Shown: positions 39,325 through 47,753, counted from the first letter of the stretch. The stretch is 48,017 nt of DNA from an uncultured Fibrobacter sp. (GCA_947165045.1 CAMUYW010000019.1:1-48017); one strand, 5' to 3'. Notes: a model not told the origin generated them from the letters alone. Made by a program: numbers and translations.

Positions 39325-40866
39325 CTACAGCGGAATGTTTCCGTGCTTCTTCCAAAGCACAGCCTTCTTCTTGTTCTTCAGGTTTTCGAATGCAGTAACA
39401 AGGCGGTCACGAACGTTCTTCGGTTCGATAACTTCGTCGATGAATCCGTTGCCTGCGGCAATGTACGGGTTCAAGTACTTGTTTTCGTAATCGGTGATGA
39501 ACTGTTCGCGAACCTTTGCCGGTTCAGCTGCAGCGGCAATTTCCTTTCTGTGGAGAATGTCGACGGCACCTTCTGCACCCATAACGGCGATCTGAGCGAT
39601 CGGGAGGGCGAACACGCTGTCTGCACCGAGGTTCTTGCTGTTCATGGCGATGTATGCGCCACCATATGCCTTACGGAGGATGAGCGTCACGCGCGGCACT
39701 GTTGCTTCGGCGTATGCAAAGAGGAGCTTTGCACCGTGGCGGATAATGCCGTTGTGTTCCTGCTTCGTGCCCGGCATGTAACCCGGAACGTCCACGAGCG
39801 TAAGGATAGGAATGTTGAAGCTGTCGCAGAAGCGCACAAAGCGTGCTGCCTTGTCGCTTGCGTCCACGTCCAAAGAACCGGCGAGGCACTTCGGCTGGTT
39901 TGCAACGATACCCACGACGTTACCGTCGAGGCGCGCAAAACCGATCACAACGTTCTTTGCAAATTCCGGCTGGATTTCAAGGAAAGAATCCTTGTCAGCG
40001 AAGCAAGCAATCACATCGCGAACGTCGTAAGCTCTCTTGAAGTTGTCCGGGATGATTTCTTCGATGTCGGCGGACTTGTCCACGATTGTACCGACCTGTG
40101 CAACAGACTTGTCCATGTTGCTCTGCGGGAGGTAGCTGAGCAAGTTACGAACGCCTTCGAGACAAGCCTTATCGTCCTGATAAACGAAGTGGGCAACGCC
40201 AGACTTCGAGAAATGAACGCCTGCGCCACCGAGCTGATCCGGAGTCACAACTTCAGCAGTAACAGCCTTCACGACACCCGGGCCCGTGATGAACATCTGG
40301 CTCGTGTTTTGTGTCATGAAGATAAAGTCTGTAATAGCAGGGGAGTAGCAAGCACCACCAGCGCACGGTCCGAGAATCACGGAAATCTGCGGAATCACAC
40401 CGCTAGCCCATGTGTTGCGTGCAAAAATGCCACTGTAACCGTCGAGAGAGCAAACGCCTTCTTCGATACGTGCTCCACCGCCATCGTTGATGCTGATGAA
40501 CGGCACGCGAGATTCGAGGGCGAGGTCCATCACATCGCAAATCTTCTTGGCGTGTGCAGAACCGAGAGAACCGCCGCTCACCGTGAAGTCCTGAGAGCAT
40601 GCGTAAACCGGGCGGCCATTGATCTTGCCGTAACCCGTAACAACGCCGTCACCGAGGAAACGCTTGGAATCCGGAAGTTCGATGCTCTGGGAAACGCGCA
40701 TAGCGCCGATTTCCTTGAACGTGCCTTTATCAAAAAGGATTTCGAGGCGTTCACGAGCTGTGAGCTTGCCCTGGGAATGCTGCTTTTCGACACGAGCGGT
40801 ACCGCCACCGGCCATTGCCTTGGCGTTGCGTTCGCTCAACTTTTCTAAATAGGATTTATCCCACAT
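39325..40866 (-). CDS. Acyl-CoA carboxylase carboxyltransferase subunit (PccB/MmdA type)
   Basis: A 513-residue carboxyltransferase of the propionyl-CoA carboxylase beta family. It transfers CO2 from carboxybiotin to acetyl- or propionyl-CoA, or in the reverse direction as methylmalonyl-CoA decarboxylase alpha. Both crotonase-like halves are present: KLTARERLEILFDKGTF, SQDFTVSGGSLGSAHAKKI, NDGGGARIEEGV, GPCAGGACYSPAITDF, and in the second half LVDVPGYMPGTKQEHNGIIR and AYGGAYIAMNSKNLGAD. No biotin carrier or carboxylase gene is adjacent. Its place 21 bases after fabD on the same strand suggests it supplies malonyl-CoA or methylmalonyl-CoA for acyl chain synthesis, though a catabolic role fits the family too. 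Confidence 0.9.
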   Translation of the reverse strand: MWDKSYLEKLSERNAKAMAGGGTARVEKQHSQGKLTARERLEILFDKGTFKEIGAMRVSQSIELPDSKRFLGDGVVTGYGKINGRPVYACSQDFTVSGGSLGSAHAKKICDVMDLALESRVPFISINDGGGARIEEGVCSLDGYSGIFARNTWASGVIPQISVILGPCAGGACYSPAITDFIFMTQNTSQMFITGPGVVKAVTAEVVTPDQLGGAGVHFSKSGVAHFVYQDDKACLEGVRNLLSYLPQSNMDKSVAQVGTIVDKSADIEEIIPDNFKRAYDVRDVIACFADKDSFLEIQPEFAKNVVIGFARLDGNVVGIVANQPKCLAGSLDVDASDKAARFVRFCDSFNIPILTLVDVPGYMPGTKQEHNGIIRHGAKLLFAYAEATVPRVTLILRKAYGGAYIAMNSKNLGADSVFALPIAQIAVMGAEGAVDILHRKEIAAAAEPAKVREQFITDYENKYLNPYIAAGNGFIDEVIEPKNVRDRLVTAFENLKNKKKAVLWKKHGNIPL

Positions 40867-40887
40867 AAAATTCCTGTGTGTTTGCGC

Positions 40888-41736
40888 TTACTTCTGGATG
40901 CGCTTGATAAGGTTGGTAAGGACTTCGCCGGGGCCAAGTTCCTTAAATTCAGTAGCACCGTCTGCAATCATGTTCTTGACCGTCTGTGTCCAACGGACGG
41001 GGGAGGTGAGCTGAGTGAGAAGGTTTGCCTTAATTTCGTTCGGATCCGTGTGCGGCTTGGCGTCCACGTTCTGGTAGACCGGGCAGACCGGAGTCGAAAA
41101 TTCAGTTTCTTCGATGGCCTTTGCAAGTTCTGCACGGGCGCTTTCCATAAGCGGGGAGTGGAATGCACCACCGACCTGTAGCGGAACGACGCGCTTGACT
41201 TTACCGGTGAGGTAAGCGGCGACTTCGTCAATGCCGGCCTTTTCGCCAGAAATCACGACTTGTCCCGGGCTGTTGAAGTTTGCTGGAACAACGGCTGCGT
41301 CCTTAACTTGTGCGCAAGCTTCTTCGACGAGTTCGTCAGAACCGCCGAGAACTGCTGCCATCGTACCTGGGCGGAGTTCGCATGCCTTCTGCATAGCTTC
41401 GGCACGCTTTGCAACGAGCTTGAGGCCTGCTTCGAACGTGATTGCGCCCGTAGCGGTAAGAGCAGAAAATTCACCGAGCGAGTGGCCTGCGGCCATGTCC
41501 GGCTTGCCACCTTGGACCTTAGCCATAGCAACAGAGAGCAGGAATACTGCCGGTTGCGTGACCTTCGTCTGCTTGAGGTCTTCTGCGGTGCCATTAAACA
41601 TTATGTCGGTAATGTTGAAACCGAGAATTTCGTTTGCCTTTAAGAACATCGACTTTACGTCGGCGTTCGATTCGAATAAATCTTTGCCCATTCCTGGGAA
41701 CTGAGAGCCCTGACCGGGAAATACGTATGAAATCAT
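40888..41736 (-). CDS. fabD: Malonyl-CoA:ACP transacylase
   Basis: A 282-residue enzyme that loads malonyl groups from CoA onto acyl carrier protein. Its motifs are FPGQGSQFPGMG at the N-terminus, AAGHSLGEFSAL with the catalytic Ser-His region (Ser about 91), LQVGGAFHSPLM with the catalytic His (about 200), and VYQNVDAKPH. The length is slightly short of E. coli FabD (309). It is transcribed divergently from ACP and heads the fabD-carboxylase unit. The ATG at 41736 is preceded at 5 bases by an exact TAAATTTG element. Confidence 0.95.
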   Translation of the reverse strand: MISYVFPGQGSQFPGMGKDLFESNADVKSMFLKANEILGFNITDIMFNGTAEDLKQTKVTQPAVFLLSVAMAKVQGGKPDMAAGHSLGEFSALTATGAITFEAGLKLVAKRAEAMQKACELRPGTMAAVLGGSDELVEEACAQVKDAAVVPANFNSPGQVVISGEKAGIDEVAAYLTGKVKRVVPLQVGGAFHSPLMESARAELAKAIEETEFSTPVCPVYQNVDAKPHTDPNEIKANLLTQLTSPVRWTQTVKNMIADGATEFKELGPGEVLTNLIKRIQK

Positions 41737-41741
41737 GGGCT

Positions 41742-41749
41742 CAAATTTA
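41742..41749 (-). promoter_or_regulatory. TAnnTTTG promoter element, leaderless position
   Basis: On the minus strand TAAATTTG, the same octamer as before rplU, lies 5 bases before the fabD ATG. Confidence 0.5.
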
Positions 41750-41916
41750 GTAAATAATATTACAGTAAATGGTATTTATATATTACAGAAAACATACTTT
41801 TTAAAAAAGTTTACAGTATTTTTTGAGCCTAATTTGGGGATATGGTCCATTTATCGCTTTATTTTGCATTTTGTACGTTTTTTATGAAAACGGCAATTTA
41901 CGAAAGATTTTTTTTC

Positions 41917-41924
41917 TATCTTTG
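41917..41924 (+). promoter_or_regulatory. TAnnTTTG promoter element of the ACP operon
   Basis: TATCTTTG is an exact consensus match 33 bases before the ACP ATG. The leader carries AAAAAAGGA as ribosome site. The A+T-rich stretch 41750-41916 between the divergent promoters shows no other clear signal. Confidence 0.45.
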
Positions 41925-41957
41925 TGCTAAAATTTTATCAAAAAAGGATACAATAAT

Positions 41958-42203
41958 ATGGCAAACGAAGAAATCAAGAGCAAACTCAAGGCATTCTTTA
42001 TGTCCGATCTCGGCGTAGATGGCGATGTCCTGAACTACGATACTCCGCTTTTTGGCGAAGAAATCGGTCTTGACTCCGTGGATTCCCTCGAAATCATTTC
42101 CTTCGTCGATGACAACTTCGGCGTTTCCATGACTGGTGTTGCTAAGGAAAACTTCCAGAGCATCGATACCATCGCCGCTTTCATCGAAAAGAACAAGGCT
42201 TAA
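41958..42203 (+). CDS. Acyl carrier protein
   Basis: An 81-residue acidic carrier. The phosphopantetheine attachment serine is Ser40 in GLDSVDSLEI; the E. coli AcpP equivalent is ADSLDTVEL. The GLDSVD form is commoner in ACPs of specialised acyl or polyene systems than in AcpP, which is a hint only. Codon use is strongly biased, as in glyS. It is the first gene of the rightward lipid operon and starts 36 bases before the ketosynthase fusion, its likely partner. Whether it is the only ACP of the cell cannot be told, so the symbol acpP is withheld. Confidence 0.93.
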   Translation: MANEEIKSKLKAFFMSDLGVDGDVLNYDTPLFGEEIGLDSVDSLEIISFVDDNFGVSMTGVAKENFQSIDTIAAFIEKNKA

Positions 42204-42239
42204 TCAAGCCTTTTTATTTGAGTATTGTTTGGAATATCT

Positions 42240-44636
42240 ATGACTCCTAATAATCGTCGTTGTGTTGTTTCTGGCCTTGGCGTGATTTGCGCTGTAGGCA
42301 ATAATGTTGAAGAAACCTGGAAAAATGCCCTGAATTCCGTCTCCGGGATTCACAAGACCACTTCTCTTGATACCAAGAACTGCTATGCGGACTTGGCTGC
42401 CGAAGTAAATTGTGATACTCTCGACCAGATCGAATCTCCGGACGAAAAAGATCGCGCCTCCAAGCTCTGCATCAAGGCTGCAAAAGAAGCCCTTAACGAT
42501 GCCGGTCTCGGTGACTTTGCTGATAGTAGCCGTGTAAGTGTTATTATCGGTAGCTGCGTGGGTGGTGTCCTCAGCATTGAAAAATACCACTGCGACGGTA
42601 AGGATGCTAACGAAATTCCAAAGATGCCCATTGCTGCAATTGCTTCCCAAGTGGCTGAATCTTGCCATGCGGGTGGCATTGTAACGAACGTGGGCAACGC
42701 TTGTGCTGCCGGTACGATTTCTATTGCTGTTGCTTGCGACCTTATCCGCGCTGGTAAAGCAGATGTCGTTATCGCTGGTGGTTCAGACTCCTTTGCTTCT
42801 GTTCCATATTCAGGCTTCCTTTCTCTCCATGCATTGGACGAAAATGGCTGCTCTCCGTTCAATCACTGCAATGGCATCACGCTTGGTGAAGGTGCCGGCA
42901 TCGTGATTGTCGAATCTTTGGAACATGCCGAAAAGCGTAACGCCAAGCGTTACTGCGAAATTCTCGGCGCTGGCGTCACAAGCGATGCTCACCATATCAC
43001 CGCTCCGCGTGAAGATGGCATTTGCCTCCTCGAAGCGATGGACCGCGCTGTCAAGAATTCCGGTATTAAGAAATCCGATATCGGTTACTTGAATGCTCAT
43101 GGTACGGGTACGGGCAAGAACGACAATGCCGAAATCAATGCGTTCCACAAGTTCTTTGACGAAGAAAATCCGACCTTGAGTGTCAGTTCGACCAAGGTAA
43201 TGACTGGTCACTGCCTCGGTGCCGCAGGTGCAATCGAAGCCGTGTTCAGCATCAAGGCCCTCACGACGAACACCGTTCTCCCGACGCTCCACTACTCTGC
43301 CGAAGATTCCGAAGCCCTCAAGGCTAAGGTCGGCCAGATGGACTACGTGCAGAACACGCCGCGCGCTAAGGAACTCGAATGTGTCATGAGCAACAACGTC
43401 GCTTTCGGCGGCACGAACGCAAGCATCGTGTTCAGCAAGAAGCCGGGTGACGTGCAGAGCCAGGTCGCTAAGGATAAGAAAATCGCTGTGACGGGTGTTG
43501 GCATTGTAAGCCCGCTCGGCAACAGCAAAGAAGCTTATCTTGAATCGGTCAAGAACGGCAAGCTTCCGGAATCCGCTTCCATTTGCTCTACCGTTACGAA
43601 CGATGATTACAAGGAACTCGGCATCAAGATGGCTTTCTATCGCAAGCTCGACAATCTGGGACAGCTCCAGACTGTGTCCGGCATGCGCGCTCTCAAGGAT
43701 GCTAATCTTACAGTCACTGAAGACAACGCTAAGCAGATCGGTATCATCGTGGGTACCAGCGAAGGCGGTCTCGGCGCCACTTACGATTTCCAGGAACTTA
43801 TTACTAAAGAAGGCAATGCTGGCGGTAGTGCTTTCAAGTTCCCGCACACTGTTTATAATGCTGCCGGAGGCTACCTCTCGATTCTTTCTGGAATCAAGGG
43901 CTACGGCGTCACCATTACGACTGGTCCGCTCTCCGGTCTCGATAGCATTGGCTACTCCATGAACGTCATTCACGACGGTCAGGAACAGGTCATGATGGCT
44001 ACGGGTACGGACGAAAACCTCCCGATTATCACCGAATTCTGCCAAAAGTTGAATGTCGCTGCGGATAAGGTTGTGGAACCGTATTCCAATTCTAACGGCT
44101 TTGTCGTTGGCGATGGCTCTATTTCCATCATCATCGAAAACGAAGATTACGCTAAGGCTCGTGGCGCTAAGGTTTACTGCTACGCTCTCGGTTACGGTAA
44201 TGGCCGTAAGAACGTGAAGTTTGGCCATGTTAGCGGTTCCGGCGAAGCTCTCGACATCGCTATTAACGCAGCTCTCAAGGATGCTGGTGTAAGCATTGAT
44301 GAAATTGATGCTGTTTGCGGTTTCGCTAACGGCCTCAAGAAGCTCGACGATATCGAAAAGTCCGCATATGCTCGCGTGTTTGGTGATAAACTCGCAGGCC
44401 TCCCGCTCTTCCAGGTGAAGGAACGCGTGGGTGAAGGCCGTGCCGCTTCTGCCGCTCTTGCTGCAGCCGAAGCCGCTCTTATGCTCGGTGGCGAACTTGC
44501 CGAAGAAAACGCCTACTTTGTTGCAAATGACGGTAGCGTTTCCAAGAAGAAGGTTTCTACGGCTGGCTTCAAGAAAATTTTAGTGACTTCCTTTGCTACG
44601 GGCGGTTCTTACAACGCTGTAGTTCTCGGAAAATAA
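42240..44636 (+). CDS. Fused ketosynthase and chain-length-factor-like protein
   Basis: A 798-residue protein of two tandem KAS domains. The first (1-400) is complete: Cys155 (GNACAAGTIS), His287 (NAHGTGTG), Lys319 and His324 (STKVMTGHCLGAAGA). The second (about 413-798) keeps the fold (VTGVGIVSPLG, VGDGSISIIIE, SFATGGSYNAVVL), but Pro563 stands at the Cys position (TITTGPLSGLDS), Phe695 at the first His and Glu732 at the second His; only Lys727 remains. It should be unable to condense, like the chain-length factor partner of KS in aromatic, aryl-polyene and PUFA synthases. The ATG at 42240 is chosen over a TTG at 42225. With ACP, FabG and FabZ-like neighbours it makes a compact chain-building set. 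Confidence 0.88.
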   Translation: MTPNNRRCVVSGLGVICAVGNNVEETWKNALNSVSGIHKTTSLDTKNCYADLAAEVNCDTLDQIESPDEKDRASKLCIKAAKEALNDAGLGDFADSSRVSVIIGSCVGGVLSIEKYHCDGKDANEIPKMPIAAIASQVAESCHAGGIVTNVGNACAAGTISIAVACDLIRAGKADVVIAGGSDSFASVPYSGFLSLHALDENGCSPFNHCNGITLGEGAGIVIVESLEHAEKRNAKRYCEILGAGVTSDAHHITAPREDGICLLEAMDRAVKNSGIKKSDIGYLNAHGTGTGKNDNAEINAFHKFFDEENPTLSVSSTKVMTGHCLGAAGAIEAVFSIKALTTNTVLPTLHYSAEDSEALKAKVGQMDYVQNTPRAKELECVMSNNVAFGGTNASIVFSKKPGDVQSQVAKDKKIAVTGVGIVSPLGNSKEAYLESVKNGKLPESASICSTVTNDDYKELGIKMAFYRKLDNLGQLQTVSGMRALKDANLTVTEDNAKQIGIIVGTSEGGLGATYDFQELITKEGNAGGSAFKFPHTVYNAAGGYLSILSGIKGYGVTITTGPLSGLDSIGYSMNVIHDGQEQVMMATGTDENLPIITEFCQKLNVAADKVVEPYSNSNGFVVGDGSISIIIENEDYAKARGAKVYCYALGYGNGRKNVKFGHVSGSGEALDIAINAALKDAGVSIDEIDAVCGFANGLKKLDDIEKSAYARVFGDKLAGLPLFQVKERVGEGRAASAALAAAEAALMLGGELAEENAYFVANDGSVSKKKVSTAGFKKILVTSFATGGSYNAVVLGK

Positions 44637-44657
44637 ATTTGTGAAGGAGAATTTATA

Positions 44658-45389
44658 ATGAAAGTTGCAATCGTTACTGGTTCTTCTAAGGGGATTGGCA
44701 AGGCTTGTGCTTTGCGTCTCGCTCGTGACGGCTACACGGTCGTCGTAAACTATTCTAGCTCTGATGCTGCGGCTCAGCAGACTTTGGACCAAATCAAGTC
44801 CGAAGGTGGCGACGGCATGATTTACAAGGCCAACGTTGCCGTTCTTGCCGAAGTCAAGCAGATGGTCCGTGACGTTTTCAAGGCTTATGGCCGCATCGAC
44901 GTTCTTGTGAACAACGCTGGTATCGTCCGTGACGAATACCTCCTCATGATGAACCCGGACACGCTTGACAAGTGCTTTGACTTGAACGTGAAGGGTTACT
45001 TCTACTGCGCTCAGCAGGTTGCTGTCAAGATGTACAAGCAGAAATCTGGTGTTATCATCAACATGTCTTCTGTTTCTTCTAAGTTTGCTCTTGCCGGCCA
45101 GGCCGTTTATAGCGCTACGAAGGGCGCCGTGAACTCCTTTACGCAGACGCTTGCTAAGGAACTCGGTGGTTACGGCATCCGCGTGAACGCTGTCGCTCCG
45201 GGCTTTGTCGCTACTGAAATGATTGAAGCTATTCCGGAAGAAACTCGCAAGGGCTACCTCGAAAAGGTGCCGCTTAAGCGTTTTGCTTCTGCTGACGAAG
45301 TTGCAAATGTTGTCTCCGCTCTTGCTTCTGACCAGTTCGCTTATGTGACGGGTCAGGTCATCGTGCTTGATGGAGGTCTTTCACTGTGA
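44658..45389 (+). CDS. fabG: 3-oxoacyl-ACP reductase (FabG-like)
   Basis: A 243-residue short-chain dehydrogenase that reduces 3-oxoacyl-ACP with NADPH. The nucleotide-binding motif is VTGSSKGIGKA, NNAG is in place, and the Ser-Tyr-Lys triad reads INMSSVSS then YSATKGAVNSF. The C-terminus VTGQVIVLDGGLSL is standard. A clear AAGGAGA lies 9 bases before the ATG. The stop overlaps the start of the dehydratase by one base (TGATG), so translation is coupled. The family is broad, but the position after ACP and ketosynthase makes an acyl-ACP substrate likely. Confidence 0.92.
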   Translation: MKVAIVTGSSKGIGKACALRLARDGYTVVVNYSSSDAAAQQTLDQIKSEGGDGMIYKANVAVLAEVKQMVRDVFKAYGRIDVLVNNAGIVRDEYLLMMNPDTLDKCFDLNVKGYFYCAQQVAVKMYKQKSGVIINMSSVSSKFALAGQAVYSATKGAVNSFTQTLAKELGGYGIRVNAVAPGFVATEMIEAIPEETRKGYLEKVPLKRFASADEVANVVSALASDQFAYVTGQVIVLDGGLSL

Positions 45390-45832
45390 TGAACATTTAC
45401 CAAATCAGCGAAAAGATTGCCCAGCGTCCGCCGTTCCAGATGATCGAAAAGGTCACGGAACTCGTCCCGAACGAATCTGCAACGGGCATCAAGAATGTTT
45501 CTGTGAATGAACCGTATTTCATGGGACATTTCCCGGGCACTCCGATTATGCCGGGCGTTCTCATTTGCGAAGCCTGCGCTCAGCTCTGCTCGCTCGTAAT
45601 TGAAAAGCCGGCCGAAGACCTCGAAAAGAACTTGTACGTTCTCTTGAAGATTGATGGTTTCAAGTTCGTGAAGCCGGTAATTCCAGGCGACCAGCTCGAA
45701 ATCACGGTCAACAAGACGAAGGGCGGTGGAGTTATCGTTGGGTTTGACTGTGTGGTCAAGGTGAACGGCAATGTACATGCTAAGGGCTCGCTGACCTTTA
45801 CGAGCATTCCTAAGGAAAGCTTGGGAAAATAA
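45389..45832 (+). CDS. fabZ: 3-hydroxyacyl-ACP dehydratase (FabZ-like)
   Basis: A 147-residue hotdog-fold dehydratase that removes water from 3-hydroxyacyl-ACP. FabZ signatures are PPFQMIEKVTEL, NEPYFMGHFPGTPIMPGVLI with the catalytic His, and EACAQ with the catalytic Glu. The C-terminal strands follow the family, including FKFVKPVIPGDQLEI. The ATG at 45389 overlaps the fabG stop; a GTG at 45386 would add one residue. It completes a condense-reduce-dehydrate cycle with the two genes before it. No enoyl reductase is present in the operon, which would leave double bonds unless one is supplied from elsewhere. Confidence 0.92.
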   Translation: MNIYQISEKIAQRPPFQMIEKVTELVPNESATGIKNVSVNEPYFMGHFPGTPIMPGVLICEACAQLCSLVIEKPAEDLEKNLYVLLKIDGFKFVKPVIPGDQLEITVNKTKGGGVIVGFDCVVKVNGNVHAKGSLTFTSIPKESLGK

Positions 45833-45847
45833 TTATTATGACGAAAG

Positions 45848-45946
45848 ATGGCGGATCATCCCCGTCAAGCGAGGTCAGGCGTCCGCCATGACGTTGACTG
45901 ACGAGACGTCATTCCGCTACGTCATTCCGGCCTTCGAGCCGGAATC
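45848..45946. repeat. REP-like cluster in the lipid operon
   Basis: ATGGCGGA (45848-45855) and TCCGCCAT (45882-45889) form one large hairpin. GTCATTCCGGC-CTTCGA-GCCGGAATC (45921-45946) forms another, of the dispersed family. They lie between fabZ and the acyltransferase gene and could limit read-through or stabilise the upstream mRNA. Confidence 0.55.
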
Positions 45947-45973
45947 TCCTGTATGAAAACTGTTGTATAGTTG

Positions 45974-46681
45974 ATGATTGAGAAAGCGAAAAATTTAATT
46001 GTTGATTTGTTCTGGAAGTTAGTGCTCCTCGCCGTAGTTTACGGGGTGCGTACTTATTTGTTGGTGGTCTATCGCCCCAAGATGACCTTTTTAGGGTCGG
46101 TCAAGTCAACGACGTTAAAACAACCGATGATAATCATTGCAAACCACACGAGCATGCTTGACCCGTTGATGGTGCAGTCGTTGTTTTTCCATAATCGCAG
46201 CATTGTTGTTGCAAAGGACCAAGTGGAGGACCCGCATTTCCATTGGGCTCTTTCCCGCTTTAAAAACGTAATTCCCTGCGACCGATTCAACCTTGATACT
46301 GAATGGGCTTTGATAGCAAAGAAGGAACTCGAAAAGGGCAATTCTGTGATTATTTTCCCGGAAGGCAAGTGCCGTTACGACGGCCTCTTGAACGAGTTCA
46401 AGACTGGTTTTGCTTTCCTTGCGCGTAGCACGGGTACGCCGGTGCTTTCTCTCGGCATTGACGGTATTTACAAGATGGGGCATCGCACGCAGATTGTTGT
46501 AGATGAACCCGAAACGATTGAACGCGTAAAGGGAATTCCTTCGTCCAAGCATCTTGCTGAACGTAGCGAATATTTCCGCCAGAAAGTCTGGAATTTGAAG
46601 CAGCAGGCTTTAGGCCAGCAGGGCGCAATTCTCCCTGTAGCCGCTGAAACTCCGGCTGAAATTTCCGAGGAGAGCAAGTAG
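45974..46681 (+). CDS. PlsC-type acyltransferase (LPLAT family)
   Basis: A 235-residue membrane-associated acyltransferase that esterifies a glycerophospholipid or related acceptor. An N-terminal hydrophobic helix (about 8-32) is followed by the NHTSMLD form of the HX4D motif, the CDRFN segment, FPEGKCR and the VLSLGIDG strand, in the usual order of the plsC superfamily. The C-terminal 40 residues are a charged tail. The ATG at 45974 is used (a TTG at 45971 precedes it). The stop overlaps the GTG of the patatin gene by one base. In this context it could place the acyl chain made by the upstream genes on a lipid. Confidence 0.85.
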   Translation: MIEKAKNLIVDLFWKLVLLAVVYGVRTYLLVVYRPKMTFLGSVKSTTLKQPMIIIANHTSMLDPLMVQSLFFHNRSIVVAKDQVEDPHFHWALSRFKNVIPCDRFNLDTEWALIAKKELEKGNSVIIFPEGKCRYDGLLNEFKTGFAFLARSTGTPVLSLGIDGIYKMGHRTQIVVDEPETIERVKGIPSSKHLAERSEYFRQKVWNLKQQALGQQGAILPVAAETPAEISEESK

Positions 46682-47529
46682 TGAAAATAGGCTTGGCTCT
46701 AGAAGGCGGTTCCCGTCAGACTATTTTCTCGGCAGGCGTTTTAGATGCCTGGCTGGATGAAGGTGTTTATTTCCCGTATATCTCGGGAGTAAGTGCTGGT
46801 TGCCATGCGGCGATGAACTTTGTCACGCGTCAGCGCGGTCGATTCCGTTATATTATCCAGCCGACCAAAATCCAGCAGGGTAGGGATAAGGCTCATCGTA
46901 TTTTTGATGGCATCCAGAAGGAATGCTATGCGCTCCACTACAATGCGGCCTATGGCGACATGCCGTTCGATTTCCACCTGTTCTTTGGTTCAGGCGTGGA
47001 ATGCGAATTCGGGTTGACCTGTTTGGAAACGGGGCGTTCGGAATTCTTCCAGGAATACATGAGCGAAAAGCGTTTACTTGATATCGTGAACGCCAGTAGC
47101 GCACTCCCGATGCTTTTCCCAATCGCTCAGATTGACGGAAAACATTATGCCGATGGTTGTGTGACGTCTCCGATTCCGTACCAGCGTGCGTTCGAAAAGG
47201 GCTGTGACAAGGTCGTTGTTGTCTCCACTCACTATCCAGGCGAAATTGTGACGGATTTCCGCAAGTATCGTGTGATTTTGAATCCTATGTTCAAGCGTAA
47301 GTATCCGGACTTCTTCCGTGCGCTCATGTTGCGCTTCAAGCGTTACGAGAAAATGTTTGCCGAGATGGAAAAACTTGAAAAGACTGGCAAGCTTTTGATT
47401 TTCCGCCCGGAAAAAGAAGTTTGCGACCTCTTTGCTACCGACCGCAATGAGCTTGACGAGTCCTATAATATGGGGCTTGAATACGCAAAGCGCCGCATGA
47501 ATGACCTCAAAACGTTTATGGAAATTTAA
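46681..47529 (+). CDS. Patatin-like phospholipase (YjjU type)
   Basis: A 282-residue alpha/beta serine hydrolase with a Ser-Asp dyad. The N-terminal GLALEGGSRQ is the oxyanion-hole glycine motif of the YjjU-type subgroup. The nucleophile elbow is SGVSAGC (GxSxG, Ser about 40) and the catalytic Asp stands in ADGCVTSPIP (about 160). The last 100 residues are basic and helical. The GTG start overlaps the acyltransferase stop, so the two are coupled: one adds and the other may remove acyl chains of lipids. No signal peptide is seen. Confidence 0.88.
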   Translation: MKIGLALEGGSRQTIFSAGVLDAWLDEGVYFPYISGVSAGCHAAMNFVTRQRGRFRYIIQPTKIQQGRDKAHRIFDGIQKECYALHYNAAYGDMPFDFHLFFGSGVECEFGLTCLETGRSEFFQEYMSEKRLLDIVNASSALPMLFPIAQIDGKHYADGCVTSPIPYQRAFEKGCDKVVVVSTHYPGEIVTDFRKYRVILNPMFKRKYPDFFRALMLRFKRYEKMFAEMEKLEKTGKLLIFRPEKEVCDLFATDRNELDESYNMGLEYAKRRMNDLKTFMEI

Positions 47530-47551
47530 AAGATTGACAAAGATTTACTGA

Positions 47552-47577
47552 AAAAGCCTCGCTCTGCGGGGCTTTTT
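47552..47577 (+). terminator. Terminator of the lipid operon
   Basis: AAAAGCC(T)CGC and GCGGGGCTTTT form a stem with one G-T pair and a TCT loop, followed by T. It lies 22 bases after the patatin stop. Confidence 0.82.
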
Positions 47578-47588
47578 TAATCGCGTTT

Positions 47589-47614
47589 GTCACTCCGGAC
47601 GCTGGTCCGGGGTC
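47589..47614. repeat. REP-like palindrome
   Basis: GTCACTCCGGAC-GCTG-GTCCGGGGTC is a short hairpin related to the GTCATTCCGG family, followed by GCCTTTTTT, which could give it terminator activity. Confidence 0.5.
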
Positions 47615-47671
47615 GCCTTTTTTATCAATGTTTGTAAAAAGAATTTTACTAAACTGTGTTAGAATTGTAAA

Positions 47672-47687
47672 CTTACAAAATTGTAAG
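47672..47687. promoter_or_regulatory. Palindromic operator candidate 1 upstream of gdhA
   Basis: CTTACAA-AA-TTGTAAG, an exact inverted repeat with 7-base arms and a 2-base centre. An extra half site TTGTAA lies just before it (47665-47670). Confidence 0.65.
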
Positions 47688-47753
47688 TATTTGCTCTATC
47701 GACCCGCGTTTTTTAGCTAAAAAAAGCAATTGATAAATCTTAAAAAATTATAA

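Noticed and set aside
39343..40848. A 501-codon open frame antisense to the carboxylase gene
   Set aside because: It lies inside a complete carboxyltransferase gene and has no domain of its own.
42810..44228. A 472-codon open frame antisense to the ketosynthase fusion
   Set aside because: It is fully covered by a convincing gene; the long frame comes from strong codon bias.
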